Notes: generated by a model from the letters alone, not told the origin. A stretch of 64,000 bases of DNA from Bradyrhizobium sp. ISRA464 (GCF_029910095.1 NZ_CP094526.1:7378001-7442000), one strand, 5' to 3'; counted from the stretch's first letter, positions 32,472 through 40,811 are shown. Numbers and translations: made by a program.

Positions 32472-33341
32472 TCACGCCTCGAGATGCCGGCCGGGGAAGA
32501 GCTGCCGCACCAGTCCGCTGACATTGCCGAACAGCAGCGAGGCGACATAGAGCCCCGCCGCCACCAGGATGATCGCCGGGCCGGACGGAATCCGTGTCTG
32601 ATACGACAGCACGAGCCCGGCATAGCCCGACAGCATGGCGCTGGCGACCGCGATGCAGATCATCGTGGTGATGTCGCGCGACCAGAACCGCGCGATGCCG
32701 GCAGGCAGGATCATTAGCCCGACGCCGAGCAGCGTGCCGAGCGCATGGAAGCCGTTGACGAGGTTGATCACGACCAGCGCGAGGAAGGCGAGATGCGCCG
32801 GCGCGCCGGCCCGGCTCACGGTGCGCAGGAACACCGGATCGACGCATTCGATCACCAGCGGACGGTAGATCACCGCGAGCACCAGAAGCGTGAGGGTGGC
32901 GTTGAAGGCGATCACCAGCAGCGTCTGGTCGTCCATCGCCAGGATGTTGCCGAACAGCACGTGCAGCAGGTCGATATTGGTGCCCTTGATGGAAACAATG
33001 GTGACGCCGAGCGCGAGCGAGACGAGATAGAAAGTTGCGAGCGAAGCGTCTTCCTTCAATTCGGTGTTGCGGGCGACGAGGCCCGCGAGCAGCGCCACGG
33101 CAAAGCCCGCGATCAGGCCGCCGGTCGTCATCGCAAACAGATTGAGCCCCGACAGCAGGAAGCCGATCGCAGCCCCCGGCAGGATCGCATGCGCCATGGC
33201 GTCGCCGACCAGGCTCATCCGCCGCAGCATCAGGAACACGCCGATCGGCGCGCCGCCGAGCGACAGCGCGATCACGGCCGCGAGCGCGCGGCGCATGAAC
33301 TCGAATTCAGTGAACGGGCCGATCAGCGCATCGTAGATCAT
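32472..33341 (-). CDS. znuB: Zinc ABC transporter permease
   Basis: A 289-residue ABC-3 family permease with eight or more helices. The conserved loop LMLRRMSLVGDAMAHAILPG contacts the ATPase and is diagnostic. Later helices include LLHVLFGNILAMDDQTLLVI and LGTLLGVGLMILPAGIARFW. The start ATG is at 33341, 5 nt after the ATPase stop, consistent with one transcript. Confidence 0.94.
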   Translation of the reverse strand: MIYDALIGPFTEFEFMRRALAAVIALSLGGAPIGVFLMLRRMSLVGDAMAHAILPGAAIGFLLSGLNLFAMTTGGLIAGFAVALLAGLVARNTELKEDASLATFYLVSLALGVTIVSIKGTNIDLLHVLFGNILAMDDQTLLVIAFNATLTLLVLAVIYRPLVIECVDPVFLRTVSRAGAPAHLAFLALVVINLVNGFHALGTLLGVGLMILPAGIARFWSRDITTMICIAVASAMLSGYAGLVLSYQTRIPSGPAIILVAAGLYVASLLFGNVSGLVRQLFPGRHLEA

Positions 33342-33346
33342 GGCAG

Positions 33347-34102
33347 TCAGGCGGCCCTCGAGCGCGGATCGACCGCGCAGGCGGCGGCGCTGTCGTCGAA
33401 GGCCTCGCACATCCGCATCGCGACCGTCAGGTTTTCCGGCGTCAGCGCCTGCGCGGTCGGGCCCCATTCGACCGGCCCGCGGGCCAGCAGCAGCGTCTCA
33501 GGGAAGTTGTTGCGCACCATGTCGAGGTCGTGCAGCGCTGCCAGCACCGTGCGCCCTTCGGCATTCCAGTGCTTGACCAGCGCCAGCAGGTCGGCGGTCG
33601 TCTTGGCGTCGATCGCGTTGAACGGCTCGTCGAGCACGATCAGGCGCGCATCCTGCAACAGCACGCGGGCAAACAGCATGCGCTGCATCTGCCCGCCGGA
33701 GAGCGTGCCGATCGGCCGGTTCTCGAAGCCGTTGAGGCCGACCGCGGCGAGCGCCAGCAAAATCCGCTCGCGCGCCGCCTTGCCCATGCCGCCGAAGAAG
33801 CCGGTGCTGCGCCACAGCCCGGTGCCGACGAAGTCGAACACCGAGATCGGGAAGCTGCGGTCGATATCCGCGGTCTGCGGCAGATAGGCGATATCCCTGT
33901 GCTCGATTCCGTCGAGATCGATCCCGCCCGACAACGGCGTCAGCACGCCGGCGACGCCGCGCAAGAGCGTCGACTTGCCGGCCCCGTTCGGACCGATCAC
34001 GGCGAGCAACGCACCAGGCTCGACCTCGCCGTTGAGGTGATGCACCGCCGGGTGGCGGTCATAGCCGAGCGTGACATCGCGGAATGTAACGAGCGGAGCC
34101 AC
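33347..34102 (-). CDS. znuC: Zinc ABC transporter ATP-binding protein
   Basis: A 251-residue ABC ATPase. Walker A is VIGPNGAGKSTLLRG, the ABC signature is LSGGQMQRMLFARVLLQ, and Walker B with catalytic Glu is LIVLDEPFNA. The H-loop is in VLAALHDLDMV. It uses a GTG start (34102-34100) with GAGGTG upstream, 3 nt after the stop of the His-rich small gene. Confidence 0.94.
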   Translation of the reverse strand: MAPLVTFRDVTLGYDRHPAVHHLNGEVEPGALLAVIGPNGAGKSTLLRGVAGVLTPLSGGIDLDGIEHRDIAYLPQTADIDRSFPISVFDFVGTGLWRSTGFFGGMGKAARERILLALAAVGLNGFENRPIGTLSGGQMQRMLFARVLLQDARLIVLDEPFNAIDAKTTADLLALVKHWNAEGRTVLAALHDLDMVRNNFPETLLLARGPVEWGPTAQALTPENLTVAMRMCEAFDDSAAACAVDPRSRAA

Positions 34103-34105
34103 GGA

Positions 34106-34303
34106 TCACCTCATCGCCAGCCAGACAACGGCCCACAGGCAGGCGCTCACCGCGATTGCCGCGGATAGCCGGGCCGGCACGGTCATGCGCAGGATCGACC
34201 AATGCGTGACCTGCGCCGGATGCGGCGACGCCGGGCCATGGCTGTGCCCGTGGGGATGGGCGTGGCCGTGGTGGGCGTGATCGTGGGGATGCGCGTGTGC
34301 CAT
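34106..34303 (-). CDS. His-rich mini membrane protein, first gene of the zinc operon
   Basis: A 65-residue protein starting at ATG 34303. The N-terminal 30 residues are packed with His (MAHAHPHDHAHHGHAHPHGH, then SHGPASPHPAQVTH), about 12 in 33. One hydrophobic helix follows (LSAAIAVSACLWAVVWLAM), ending MR. The His tail would bind zinc near the membrane. It is the promoter-proximal gene, followed within 3 nt by the ATPase gene. I do not recognise a named family. The Zur-like palindrome lies only 8 bp before the start codon. Confidence 0.75.
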   Translation of the reverse strand: MAHAHPHDHAHHGHAHPHGHSHGPASPHPAQVTHWSILRMTVPARLSAAIAVSACLWAVVWLAMR

Positions 34304-34311
34304 CAAGATAG

Positions 34312-34326
34312 TGTTATATTATAACA
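34312..34326. promoter_or_regulatory. Zur-box-like 15-bp perfect palindrome
   Basis: TGTTATATTATAACA is a perfect palindrome around one central T. AT-rich palindromes of this form are the zinc uptake regulator sites of alphaproteobacteria. On the minus strand it contains TATAAT (34318-34323), which fits as the -10 of the zinc operon. Repressor binding would then block RNA polymerase directly. It also sits 28 bp before the start of the divergent decayed gene at 34355. Confidence 0.8.
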
Positions 34327-34354
34327 TAACGCGAGTCCACAAAGCGGAACCATC

Positions 34355-34611
34355 ATGGCTGGCAGGCAAAATCGTGAGAGATTCGAACTGTGCCGACAGA
34401 GCGACGGCCTCGTCTACACCTTCGTGCGGTCCGGCCGCATGGAACCGTCGGTTGCCAGTGCTAGGACCTCTGGATCGAGCACCGGCCGGACTGGGGCTAG
34501 GGGGTCTGGGACGCGGTGAGCCAATCCTGCACGGGCGGGCCCTGGAACGTGCTGCCGGCCGATCAGGACGACCATCCGCCCCCGCATCTCGTAAGCGGAC
34601 CAGCGCCCCAT
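34355..34611 (+). pseudogene. Decayed small gene divergent from the zinc operon
   Basis: Protein-like sequence is split over two frames with stops. From ATG 34355: MAGRQNRERFELCRQSDGLV, then YTFVRSGRME. After a frame change it continues DLWIEHRPDWG, a TAG (34498-34500), GVWDAVSQSCTGGPWNVLPA and DQDDHPPPH. Another TAG precedes DLW. The Trp/Asp-rich pattern reads as a once-real small protein. I do not recognise a named family. The 3' end runs into the palindromic repeat that hosts the IS element. Sharing the Zur-like box suggests it was zinc-regulated. Confidence 0.6.
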
Positions 34612-34635
34612 CCACCACCGTCGTCCCGGCGAAGG

Positions 34636-35973
34636 CCCATAGGCGCTAAGATAGTTGGATTGCTTGATAGCGACGCTTGTGTCTGGGCGGCTCGCGGAGG
34701 TGCCGCCGGAGCGTGGAGCGGAGTCTGCGGAGGCAAGCGATTGCGGGCTGGGGAATGATGGCTTGCCGTAGCGAAGCGACGAGCTGGTGCAGGAGACGCC
34801 ACGCCCCTGGGCGGGTCAGGCGGCGTCGGCCAAGCGGGGAGAGTCCTCGAGTTCGTCGACGAGCGGCTCGAGCAGAAGAATGATCAGCAGATGGGCAAGG
34901 ATATGGGGTCTGGCGGATCGCTCGTCAGTTCCGGGCGGCCCCTTCAGGCCAATCAAGCTTTTCAGCCGCTTGAAGCCGAGCTCGATGCGCCATCGTAGCC
35001 GATAGAGGGCGAAAATGTCGGCAGTCGTGAAGTCCTTTGGTTTGAGTGAGGTCACCAGGATCACCCAATCTGCGGCGTCCAGTGTTTGCCTGGAGAGCTG
35101 ATGGCCTCCCTTTTGTGCGGTCCGGCGTGCCTTGCGTCGCGCAGCCGCGGCAGCTTGCGCCGGCTTCCTGATCGCAACCAGACGCATGGCGAGCGGCACG
35201 CCAGACCTGCGTTTTATCCAGATCGGCCGATCGATCATGCCGCCTGCCGTGGCTTTGCGCAGTTCGGCCGTGAGATCAACCAGACCACCTTCGGCATCAA
35301 GCCAACGCGCACTCTTCCAGCCGGACCGGATCACGAAGTCCGCACCGGCATCGAGCAGACGTGCCATGCGCTCGGGCTGCAGATAGGCGCGATCGGCAAG
35401 ACGGATTTCGCCGGCAACCGCCGGTATCCGATCCAGCGTCTCGCCCCCGCGCTCATCAGTCAATTCGAAGTGACCAAAACGCTCCCGCGGAAGATCGAAC
35501 GCACTGTGGACACGCCACACCGCGTTCTTGTTCCTGCCGCTCGTCCCAGCCTTGGGGACCGTCGTGGCGTCAACAATGCGGATCAGGCGACCGCGGCTCG
35601 CCTTCGGTGCACCGCTCACAAGCGCTTGGCCTACCAGGCGCGCCAGCCAATCCCCGCATTGACGCAAGCGATACAACAGAGCCACGTTGGAGATATCGAC
35701 AAGGCCCACCGAGGTTGCCCATGCCGTCGTCAACCGCAGACCCCTCTCGCCGAGACAGTACGCCAGGATCAGACGCAGCAAATCGACCGCATTGCTAATC
35801 TCTCGCGGGCGGACAAACGCCTTCGTCTCGCGGGCGCTGACCTCGAGAGCATCGGCCCCGCCAAGCCGCGCAACAACATGCGCCCAGTCTTCGTTCACAA
35901 GCGATTCGTGTCTCATCCCATCTTGGAATCACAAGCAAATCCAACGCGCAAATCCTATTTTAGCGCCTATGGG
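34636..35973 (-). mobile_element. IS4-family insertion sequence, 1338 bp, complete
   Basis: Terminal inverted repeats are CCCATAGGCGCTAAGATAG (left end at 34636) and, read inward from the right end at 35973, CCCATAGGCGCTAAAATAG: 18 of 19 match. The direct repeat CGAAGG flanks both ends (34630-34635 and 35974-35979). One transposase gene fills most of the element. Intact ends, a perfect target repeat and an open transposase point to a recent insertion. Confidence 0.92.
34816..35916 (-). CDS. IS4-family DDE transposase
   Basis: A 366-residue RNase H-fold transposase. The catalytic triad is readable: Asp in RIVDATTVPKAG, Asp in IRLADRAYLQPE, and Glu in the IS4 signature YRLRWRIELGFKRLK, which fits Y-(2)-R-(3)-E-(6)-K. 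The N-terminus has a helical DNA-binding region (LLRLILAYCLGERGLRLTTA). No frameshift or stop is visible, so it may be active. Confidence 0.95.
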   Translation of the reverse strand: MRHESLVNEDWAHVVARLGGADALEVSARETKAFVRPREISNAVDLLRLILAYCLGERGLRLTTAWATSVGLVDISNVALLYRLRQCGDWLARLVGQALVSGAPKASRGRLIRIVDATTVPKAGTSGRNKNAVWRVHSAFDLPRERFGHFELTDERGGETLDRIPAVAGEIRLADRAYLQPERMARLLDAGADFVIRSGWKSARWLDAEGGLVDLTAELRKATAGGMIDRPIWIKRRSGVPLAMRLVAIRKPAQAAAAARRKARRTAQKGGHQLSRQTLDAADWVILVTSLKPKDFTTADIFALYRLRWRIELGFKRLKSLIGLKGPPGTDERSARPHILAHLLIILLLEPLVDELEDSPRLADAA

Positions 35974-36159
35974 CGAAGGCCGGGACCCATACGCCGAGGC
36001 CGGAGTTGTGAACAGGACTCGTCGTTCCGGCGTCGCACAACTATGACCATTCGTGGTTATGGGTCCCGGCCTTCGCCGGGACGACATTGGATGTGTGGCG
36101 CCGCTTGTGGGTCACACGTCCGCATTCTCGCGGCGCGCAGCGTCCGAGGTTGCCTTTCG

Positions 36160-36600
36160 TTTCGCCCTCTCGTTGAACAGAGGGCGCAGGGAAAGCCGGG
36201 TGCCGATCGCACCCATGGGTCCCGTGCAAATGGAAAGCACGGGAGGTAGGACCACAGGTGAAACCGAAGAACACTCCGGCTTTCCCTGCGCGATGGCTTA
36301 CGGCTTATACGTGCTCTCCCCGGCGAGACTGGGCTTTGTTGTCACCGTCATCAGCAGAGGCATAGCCTCTTGCTGATGAGACACCTGCCACTAGGGCGTC
36401 AGGCCTGCACGACTTCACCGTCCGCCTTACGCGCACTCGTCAGTCGCGCACTCGGCGTCCACCGCATCTCGACCCAACACTCGTGACGATCGCGAAGCGC
36501 CCCTCAAGCGGGTGAGACGGGCCATTCATACACCGAGTTGCATTTCTGTAAAACGGAAATATTTTTGCCACAGGGGCTTGCCACGTCGGGCAACTCAGTG
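36160..36600. other. Gene-free hairpin-rich element, possible structured RNA
   Basis: No convincing reading frame. Strong pairings: GCCCTCT/AGAGGGC (36164-36185); a perfect 16-bp stem between 36184-36199 and 36276-36291 (GCGCAGGGAAAGCCGG and its complement) enclosing CCCGTGC/GCACGGG (36221-36243) and GGTGC/GCACC; TCATCAGCA/TGCTGATGA with inner GAGGC/GCCTC (36348-36379); and ATTTC/GAAAT followed by ATTTTTG near 36543-36566. From memory, similar sequence recurs in Bradyrhizobium genomes. It could be a noncoding RNA or a dispersed repeat. Confidence 0.5.
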
Positions 36601-36634
36601 ATTGGCGCGTGAGGAAGACACCGGCGGAAGGGTT

Positions 36635-36828
36635 CCCTCTCCCCTTGCGGGAGAGGGTTAGGGAGAGGGGTGGTCACACGACGCGCCTCTCCGTATCGGT
36701 TTTGGACGACAAGCGAACGAATTTGCGAGAAAGCTGCCCGCATCGAACAACTCAGCCCGGCGACGTACCCCTCTCCCCACCCTCGAGAGCGAGCTTCGCT
36801 CACCTCGGTCCCCACAAGGGGGGAGGGT
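36635..36828. repeat. GC-rich palindromic repeat, family B copy 2
   Basis: CCCTCTCCCCTTGCGGGAGA and GGGAGAGGGG on the left; CCTCTCCCCACCCTCGAGAG, CGAGCTTCGCTC and CCCCACAAGGGGGGAGGG on the right, with about 90 bp of unpaired sequence between. It lies downstream of the LysR gene's 3' end. Confidence 0.75.
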
Positions 36829-36903
36829 GCCTGAACAGCGTGCTCACCTTACCATCATTCCGGACTCGTGCTTCGCACGCCCCGGAATAACGAAGCAATT
36901 CGC

Positions 36904-37821
36904 TCACGCCTCGCGCGCATAGCTCTTCAATCGCGCTTCGAGCACGGCAATTACCTGATCTCGGATCGGATCGCGCGAACCCTTCAGCCACGCGACTGCG
37001 AGCGGCAGGTGGCCTGCACTGCCGCCACGCTTCAGCCTAAGCGGCACGAAGCGGACGCCGGGGATCGCCATCCGTGAGGTCCAGCGCGGCACGATGGCCA
37101 CGCCGAGCCGCGCCGCGACCATGTTGACGATGGTCTGCTTCTCGTCGGCGATCTGGTGGATGCGCGGCGTCAGCCCGGCCTCGTCGAACAGTTTGACGGT
37201 GAGATCATGGCTGTGCGGCCGCGAGCGGCGCGCCGGCACGATCAAGGGCTGGTCCGCGATATCGGCCAGCGACATCACCGGCCGCCGCGCCAGCGCATGC
37301 TTTCGCGACACGGCGACCACCGCGGTCTCCTGCAGCAGCGACACAAACTCGATGCGCTTGTCAGGCCGCTCCGGCGGACGCACGAAGGCGAGATCGAGCG
37401 CACCGGAGAGCAGCTTCGGCAACAGCCGGATGGTCTTCTCTTCGAGAAGCTGCACGGCGATGTCGGGATGCGCGCTGCCGACATCGCGCAAGAGAGGCGG
37501 CAGCAGACCGGCTGCGGCACTGTCGATGGCGCCGATCCGGAACCGCCGCGTCGACGGCCTGCGCAGGCGCTTGCGGAAGCCGTCCTCGATCGCCTCCGCA
37601 CGGGTCAACAGCGCGCGCCCTTCGCGCAGCAGTACGGCCCCGTCCTCAGTCAGCGACACCGCGCGCGTGGTCCGCGCGAACAGCCGCGCGCCGAGGTCTT
37701 CCTCCAAGAGCTTGATGTGACGGCCGAGCGCCGAAGGCAGCATCTGCAGGCGCTGCGCGGCACGGCCGAAATGCAACTCCTCGGCGGCGGCCACGAAGCA
37801 GCGGAGCTGATGCAGTTCCAA
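36904..37821 (-). CDS. LysR-family transcriptional regulator
   Basis: A 305-residue regulator. The winged HTH is MELHQLRCFVAAAEELHFGR with AAQRLQMLPSALGRHIKLLE, and an effector domain follows from about residue 90 (FRIGAIDSAAAGLLPPLLRD). The gene is divergent from an MFS transporter and a tartrate/D-malate dehydrogenase gene, so it probably activates their use of a dicarboxylate or tartrate. A T-N11-A style site lies in the long intergenic region. Confidence 0.92.
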   Translation of the reverse strand: MELHQLRCFVAAAEELHFGRAAQRLQMLPSALGRHIKLLEEDLGARLFARTTRAVSLTEDGAVLLREGRALLTRAEAIEDGFRKRLRRPSTRRFRIGAIDSAAAGLLPPLLRDVGSAHPDIAVQLLEEKTIRLLPKLLSGALDLAFVRPPERPDKRIEFVSLLQETAVVAVSRKHALARRPVMSLADIADQPLIVPARRSRPHSHDLTVKLFDEAGLTPRIHQIADEKQTIVNMVAARLGVAIVPRWTSRMAIPGVRFVPLRLKRGGSAGHLPLAVAWLKGSRDPIRDQVIAVLEARLKSYAREA

Positions 37822-37875
37822 ACGCGTGACTCCTTACGACACGACAAGCATTGACAGGCCGATGCCCTCTTCCTC

Positions 37876-37990
37876 CGTCATGGCCGGGCAAAAGCGCGAA
37901 GCGCGTCTTCGCGCCAGAGGTCCCGGCCATCCACGTCTTTCTCTTACGCGGCCAAGACGTGGATGCCCGGCACAAGGCCGGGCATGACGG
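37876..37990. repeat. Palindromic intergenic repeat, family D
   Basis: CGTCATGGCCGGGCAAAAGC on the left and GCCGGGCATGACGG on the right form the ends. GCGCGAAGCGCGTCTTCGCGC lies inside, and CCACGTCTT pairs with AAGACGTGG. One copy in this window, between LysR and the MFS gene. Confidence 0.75.
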
Positions 37991-38014
37991 ACGCCTGGTA
38001 GGAAAGCTGGCCCG

Positions 38015-38037
38015 ATTATATCATTTTTTGTATAAAT
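38015..38037. promoter_or_regulatory. Candidate LysR-type binding site
   Basis: ATTATA (38015-38020), ten bases, TATAAAT (38031-38037) is a dyad fitting the LysR T-N11-A rule. It is the only AT-rich patch in the 546-bp gap between the divergent LysR and MFS genes. It could equally be part of a promoter. Confidence 0.4.
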
Positions 38038-38143
38038 CCGCGCGGGTTGAATGCAAAGGGCGCCCCCTTCTAGGCTTGCCGTTGGCGCGCAAGGTGCGCC
38101 ATGGAACGTGATGAAGTCAGGTCCGACCACGGCAGGACTGCGC

Positions 38144-38290
38144 TCCCTCTCCCGCTTGCGGGGCGCGACGAGCGACGCTCGCGCGGGGAGGGTTGGGGTG
38201 GGGGCTCTCTCCACGAGTCGTACTGTGGAGAGAGCCCCCACCCGTATTGCATCTTCGATGCAATACGGCCTCCCCCGCAAGCGGGAGAGG
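38144..38290. repeat. GC-rich palindromic repeat, family B copy 3
   Basis: TCCCTCTCCCGCTTGCGGGG opens and CCCCCGCAAGCGGGAGAGG closes. Inner hairpins are CTCTCCACGAGTCGTACTGT with GGAGAG, and GTATTGCATCTTCGATGCAA. It lies about 80 bp upstream of the MFS start and so may be within its leader. Confidence 0.85.
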
Positions 38291-38367
38291 CGAAGTGGAG
38301 GCTGCGGATACTCCGCCTGACCCACACTTATCGCGTGCCAAGAAGAACACCAACCCGAGGGAGGCCC

Positions 38368-39678
38368 ATGGCCGGCGAGCTTCAGACGCGCGTGCTGCGC
38401 AAGATTTCACTGCGCATCGTTCCATTCATCATGCTGCTGTACTTCGTGGCCTTCATTGACCGCGTCAACATCGGCTTCGCGTCGCGGACCATGAACAAGG
38501 ACATCGGCCTGTCGCCGACGGTGTACGGCTTCGGTGCCGGTATCTTCTTCTGGGGCTACTTCCTGTTCGAGGTGCCATCCAACATCATCCTGCACAAGAT
38601 CGGCGCGCGGATCTGGATCGCACGGGTGATGATCACCTGGGGCCTCGTCTCGGCCGCGATGGCGCTGGTGCAGGGCGCGACCAGCTTCTATGTGCTGCGC
38701 TTCCTGCTCGGCGCCGCGGAGGCCGGCTTCTTCCCCGGCATCATCCTTTATCTCTCCTACTGGTTCCCGGCGCGTCAGCGCGCGGCCGTCACCGCGCTGT
38801 TCATGGCGGCGGCGCCGCTGTCGACCGTACTCGGCTCGTCGGTATCAGGCGCGCTGCTCGAAATGGACGGGCTGCTCGGCTTTAAGGGCTGGCAGTGGCT
38901 GTTCGTGCTGGAAGCGGTACCGGCCGTCATCCTCGGCTTCGTCGTGCTCGGTTTCCTCACCGACCGGCCGGAGCAGGCCAGATGGCTTGCCGACGACGAG
39001 CGCGACTGGCTGGTCAAGACCATGAAGGCGGAGAACGACGGCAAGGCCGCGACCGCAAGCCACAGCATCTGGCGCGGGCTCGCCGATCCGCGCGTGCTCG
39101 CGCTGTCGCTGGTCTATTTCGGCACCTCGGCCGGGCTCTATACGCTCGGGGTGTGGGCGCCGCAGATCATCAAGCAATTCGGCCTGTCGTCGCTTGCGGT
39201 CGGCTTCCTCAACGCGGTGCCCGCGACCGTCGCCGTGATCGCCATGATCCTGTGGGCGCGGCATTCGGACCGCACCGGCGAGCGCACCTGGCACGTGGTG
39301 ATCGCCTGCCTGATCGCCGCTGCCGGACTTGCGCTGGCGGGATTGTGGACCGGGCTTGCCGCCGTGATCGCGGCGCTGACCCTGGTCAATATCGGCATCT
39401 CCTCGTCGAAGCCGCCGCTGTGGAGCATGCCGACCATGTTCCTGTCGGGCTCGGCCGCTGCCGCCGGCATCGCCACCATCAACTCGATCGGCAATCTCGG
39501 CGGCTTCGTCGGGCCTGCGATGATCGGCTGGATCAAGGAGCGGACCGGCAGTTTCGACGGCGGCCTCTATTTCGTCGCCGGCCTGCTGGTGCTCTCGGCC
39601 GTGCTCACGCTGCTGCTGTCGCGGGCCAACACCAAAGCGAACGTCGCCCATCAACCATCACCTGCCCGGTCCCACTGA
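38368..39678 (+). CDS. MFS transporter, anion:cation symporter (TtuB-like) family
   Basis: A 436-residue 12-helix permease. The N-terminus RVLRKISLRIVPFIMLLYFV, then AFIDRVNIGFA, with GIFFWGYFLFEVPSNIILHK, is diagnostic of the ACS family, which includes the tartrate transporter TtuB and phthalate and hydroxyphenylacetate permeases. The ATG at 38368 has a strong SD (GAGGGAGG); the longer open frame upstream runs through a repeat and is rejected. It is 25 bp before the dehydrogenase gene, which points to tartrate or D-malate as the substrate. Confidence 0.92.
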   Translation: MAGELQTRVLRKISLRIVPFIMLLYFVAFIDRVNIGFASRTMNKDIGLSPTVYGFGAGIFFWGYFLFEVPSNIILHKIGARIWIARVMITWGLVSAAMALVQGATSFYVLRFLLGAAEAGFFPGIILYLSYWFPARQRAAVTALFMAAAPLSTVLGSSVSGALLEMDGLLGFKGWQWLFVLEAVPAVILGFVVLGFLTDRPEQARWLADDERDWLVKTMKAENDGKAATASHSIWRGLADPRVLALSLVYFGTSAGLYTLGVWAPQIIKQFGLSSLAVGFLNAVPATVAVIAMILWARHSDRTGERTWHVVIACLIAAAGLALAGLWTGLAAVIAALTLVNIGISSSKPPLWSMPTMFLSGSAAAAGIATINSIGNLGGFVGPAMIGWIKERTGSFDGGLYFVAGLLVLSAVLTLLLSRANTKANVAHQPSPARSH

Positions 39679-39703
39679 CCACACTCGCAATCAGGAGATT
39701 TTC

Positions 39704-40776
39704 ATGCGCACCCATTCCATCGCCGCCATCCCCGCCGACGGCATCGGCCCCGAAGTGATTTCCGCGGGCGTCCGCGTGCTGGAGGCTTTGGCAAAACGCA
39801 CCGGCGACATCAGCTTCAACGTCAAGACCTTCGACTGGGGCTCGGACTATTACAAGAAGCACGGCGTGATGATGCCGGCGGATGGCCTCGCCGAGCTGAA
39901 AAAGTTCGACGCGATCTATTTCGGCGCGGTCGGCGCGCCCGACGTGCCCGATCACATCACGCTGTGGGGCCTGCGCCTGCCGATCTGCCAGGGCTTCGAC
40001 CAGTACGCCAATGTGCGGCCGACCAAGATCCTGCCCGGCGTCGCCTCGCCGCTGCGCAATGCCGGCGTCGGCGATCTCGACTGGGTGATCGTGCGCGAGA
40101 ATTCCGAAGGCGAATATGCCGGCATGGGCGGCCGAGCGCACAGGGGCCTGCCGGAAGAGGTCGGCACCGAAGTGGCCGTGTTCACCGCGTCGGCGTGACG
40201 CGGATCATGCGCTACGCGTTCCAGCTCGCGCAGTCGCGGCCGCGCAAGCTGCTCACCGTGGTCACCAAGTCGAACGCGCAGCGTCACGGCATGGTGATGT
40301 GGGACGAGATCGCGGCCGAAATCGCCGCGGAATTCCTCGACGTGACCTGGGACAAGATGCTGGTCGACGCCATGACGGTGCGCATGACGCTGCATCCGAA
40401 GAGCCTCGACACCATCGTCGCCACCAACCTGCACGCCGACATCCTGTCCGATCTCGCCGGCGCGCTGGCCGGCAGCCTCGGCGTCGCGCCGACCGGCAAT
40501 ATCGACCCGCAGCGCCGCTTCCCCTCGATGTTCGAGCCGATCCACGGTTCGGCCTTCGACATCACCGGCAAGGGCATCGCCAATCCGGTCGCCACCTTCT
40601 GGACCGGCGCGCAGATGCTGGAGCATCTCGGCGAGAAGGACGCCGCGGCGCGGCTGATGGCCGCAGTCGAGAAAGTGTGCGCGGCCGGCGTGCTGACGCC
40701 CGACGTCGGCGGACGTGCGACCACGAAGGAAGTCACGGATGCCGTGATCGACGCGATTCACGGATCGAATGTGTGA
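39704..40776 (+). pseudogene. ttuC: Tartrate/D-malate dehydrogenase gene broken by a -1 nt frameshift
   Basis: Joined, the frames encode a decarboxylating dehydrogenase of about 357 residues of the isopropylmalate dehydrogenase family. The first frame holds IPADGIGPEVISAGVRVLEA, GAVGAPDVPDH and IVRENSEGEYAGMGGRAHRG. It stops soon after VAVFT. The second frame resumes RVGVTRIMRYAFQLA and runs through LTVVTKSNAQRHGMVMWDEI to MFEPIHGSAFDITGKG. The break is at about 40186, where ACCGCGTC lacks one C relative to ACCCGCGTC. Without a correction event the enzyme would lose its C-terminal half, including the metal-binding Asp residues. Confidence 0.88.
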
Positions 40777-40811
40777 GGGTGCTGCGGCGTTAGCTATCCG
40801 CGAACTCCGTT

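Larger units (their letters stand above)
34618..36085. repeat. Palindromic repeat family C copy 1, split by the IS element
   Basis: The left piece CGTCGTCCCGGCGAAGG (34619-34635) and the right piece CCGGGACCCATACGCCGAGG (from 35980) join to give the same sequence as the intact copy at 55608. The right end TTATGGGTCCCGGCCTTCGC, then CGGGACGAC, closes the palindrome at 36085. The IS lies exactly within the left arm. Confidence 0.85.

Noticed and set aside
36053..36376. 107-codon frame in the hairpin region
   Set aside because: It crosses the palindromic repeat and several perfect hairpins, has no SD and low protein character; likely noncoding.
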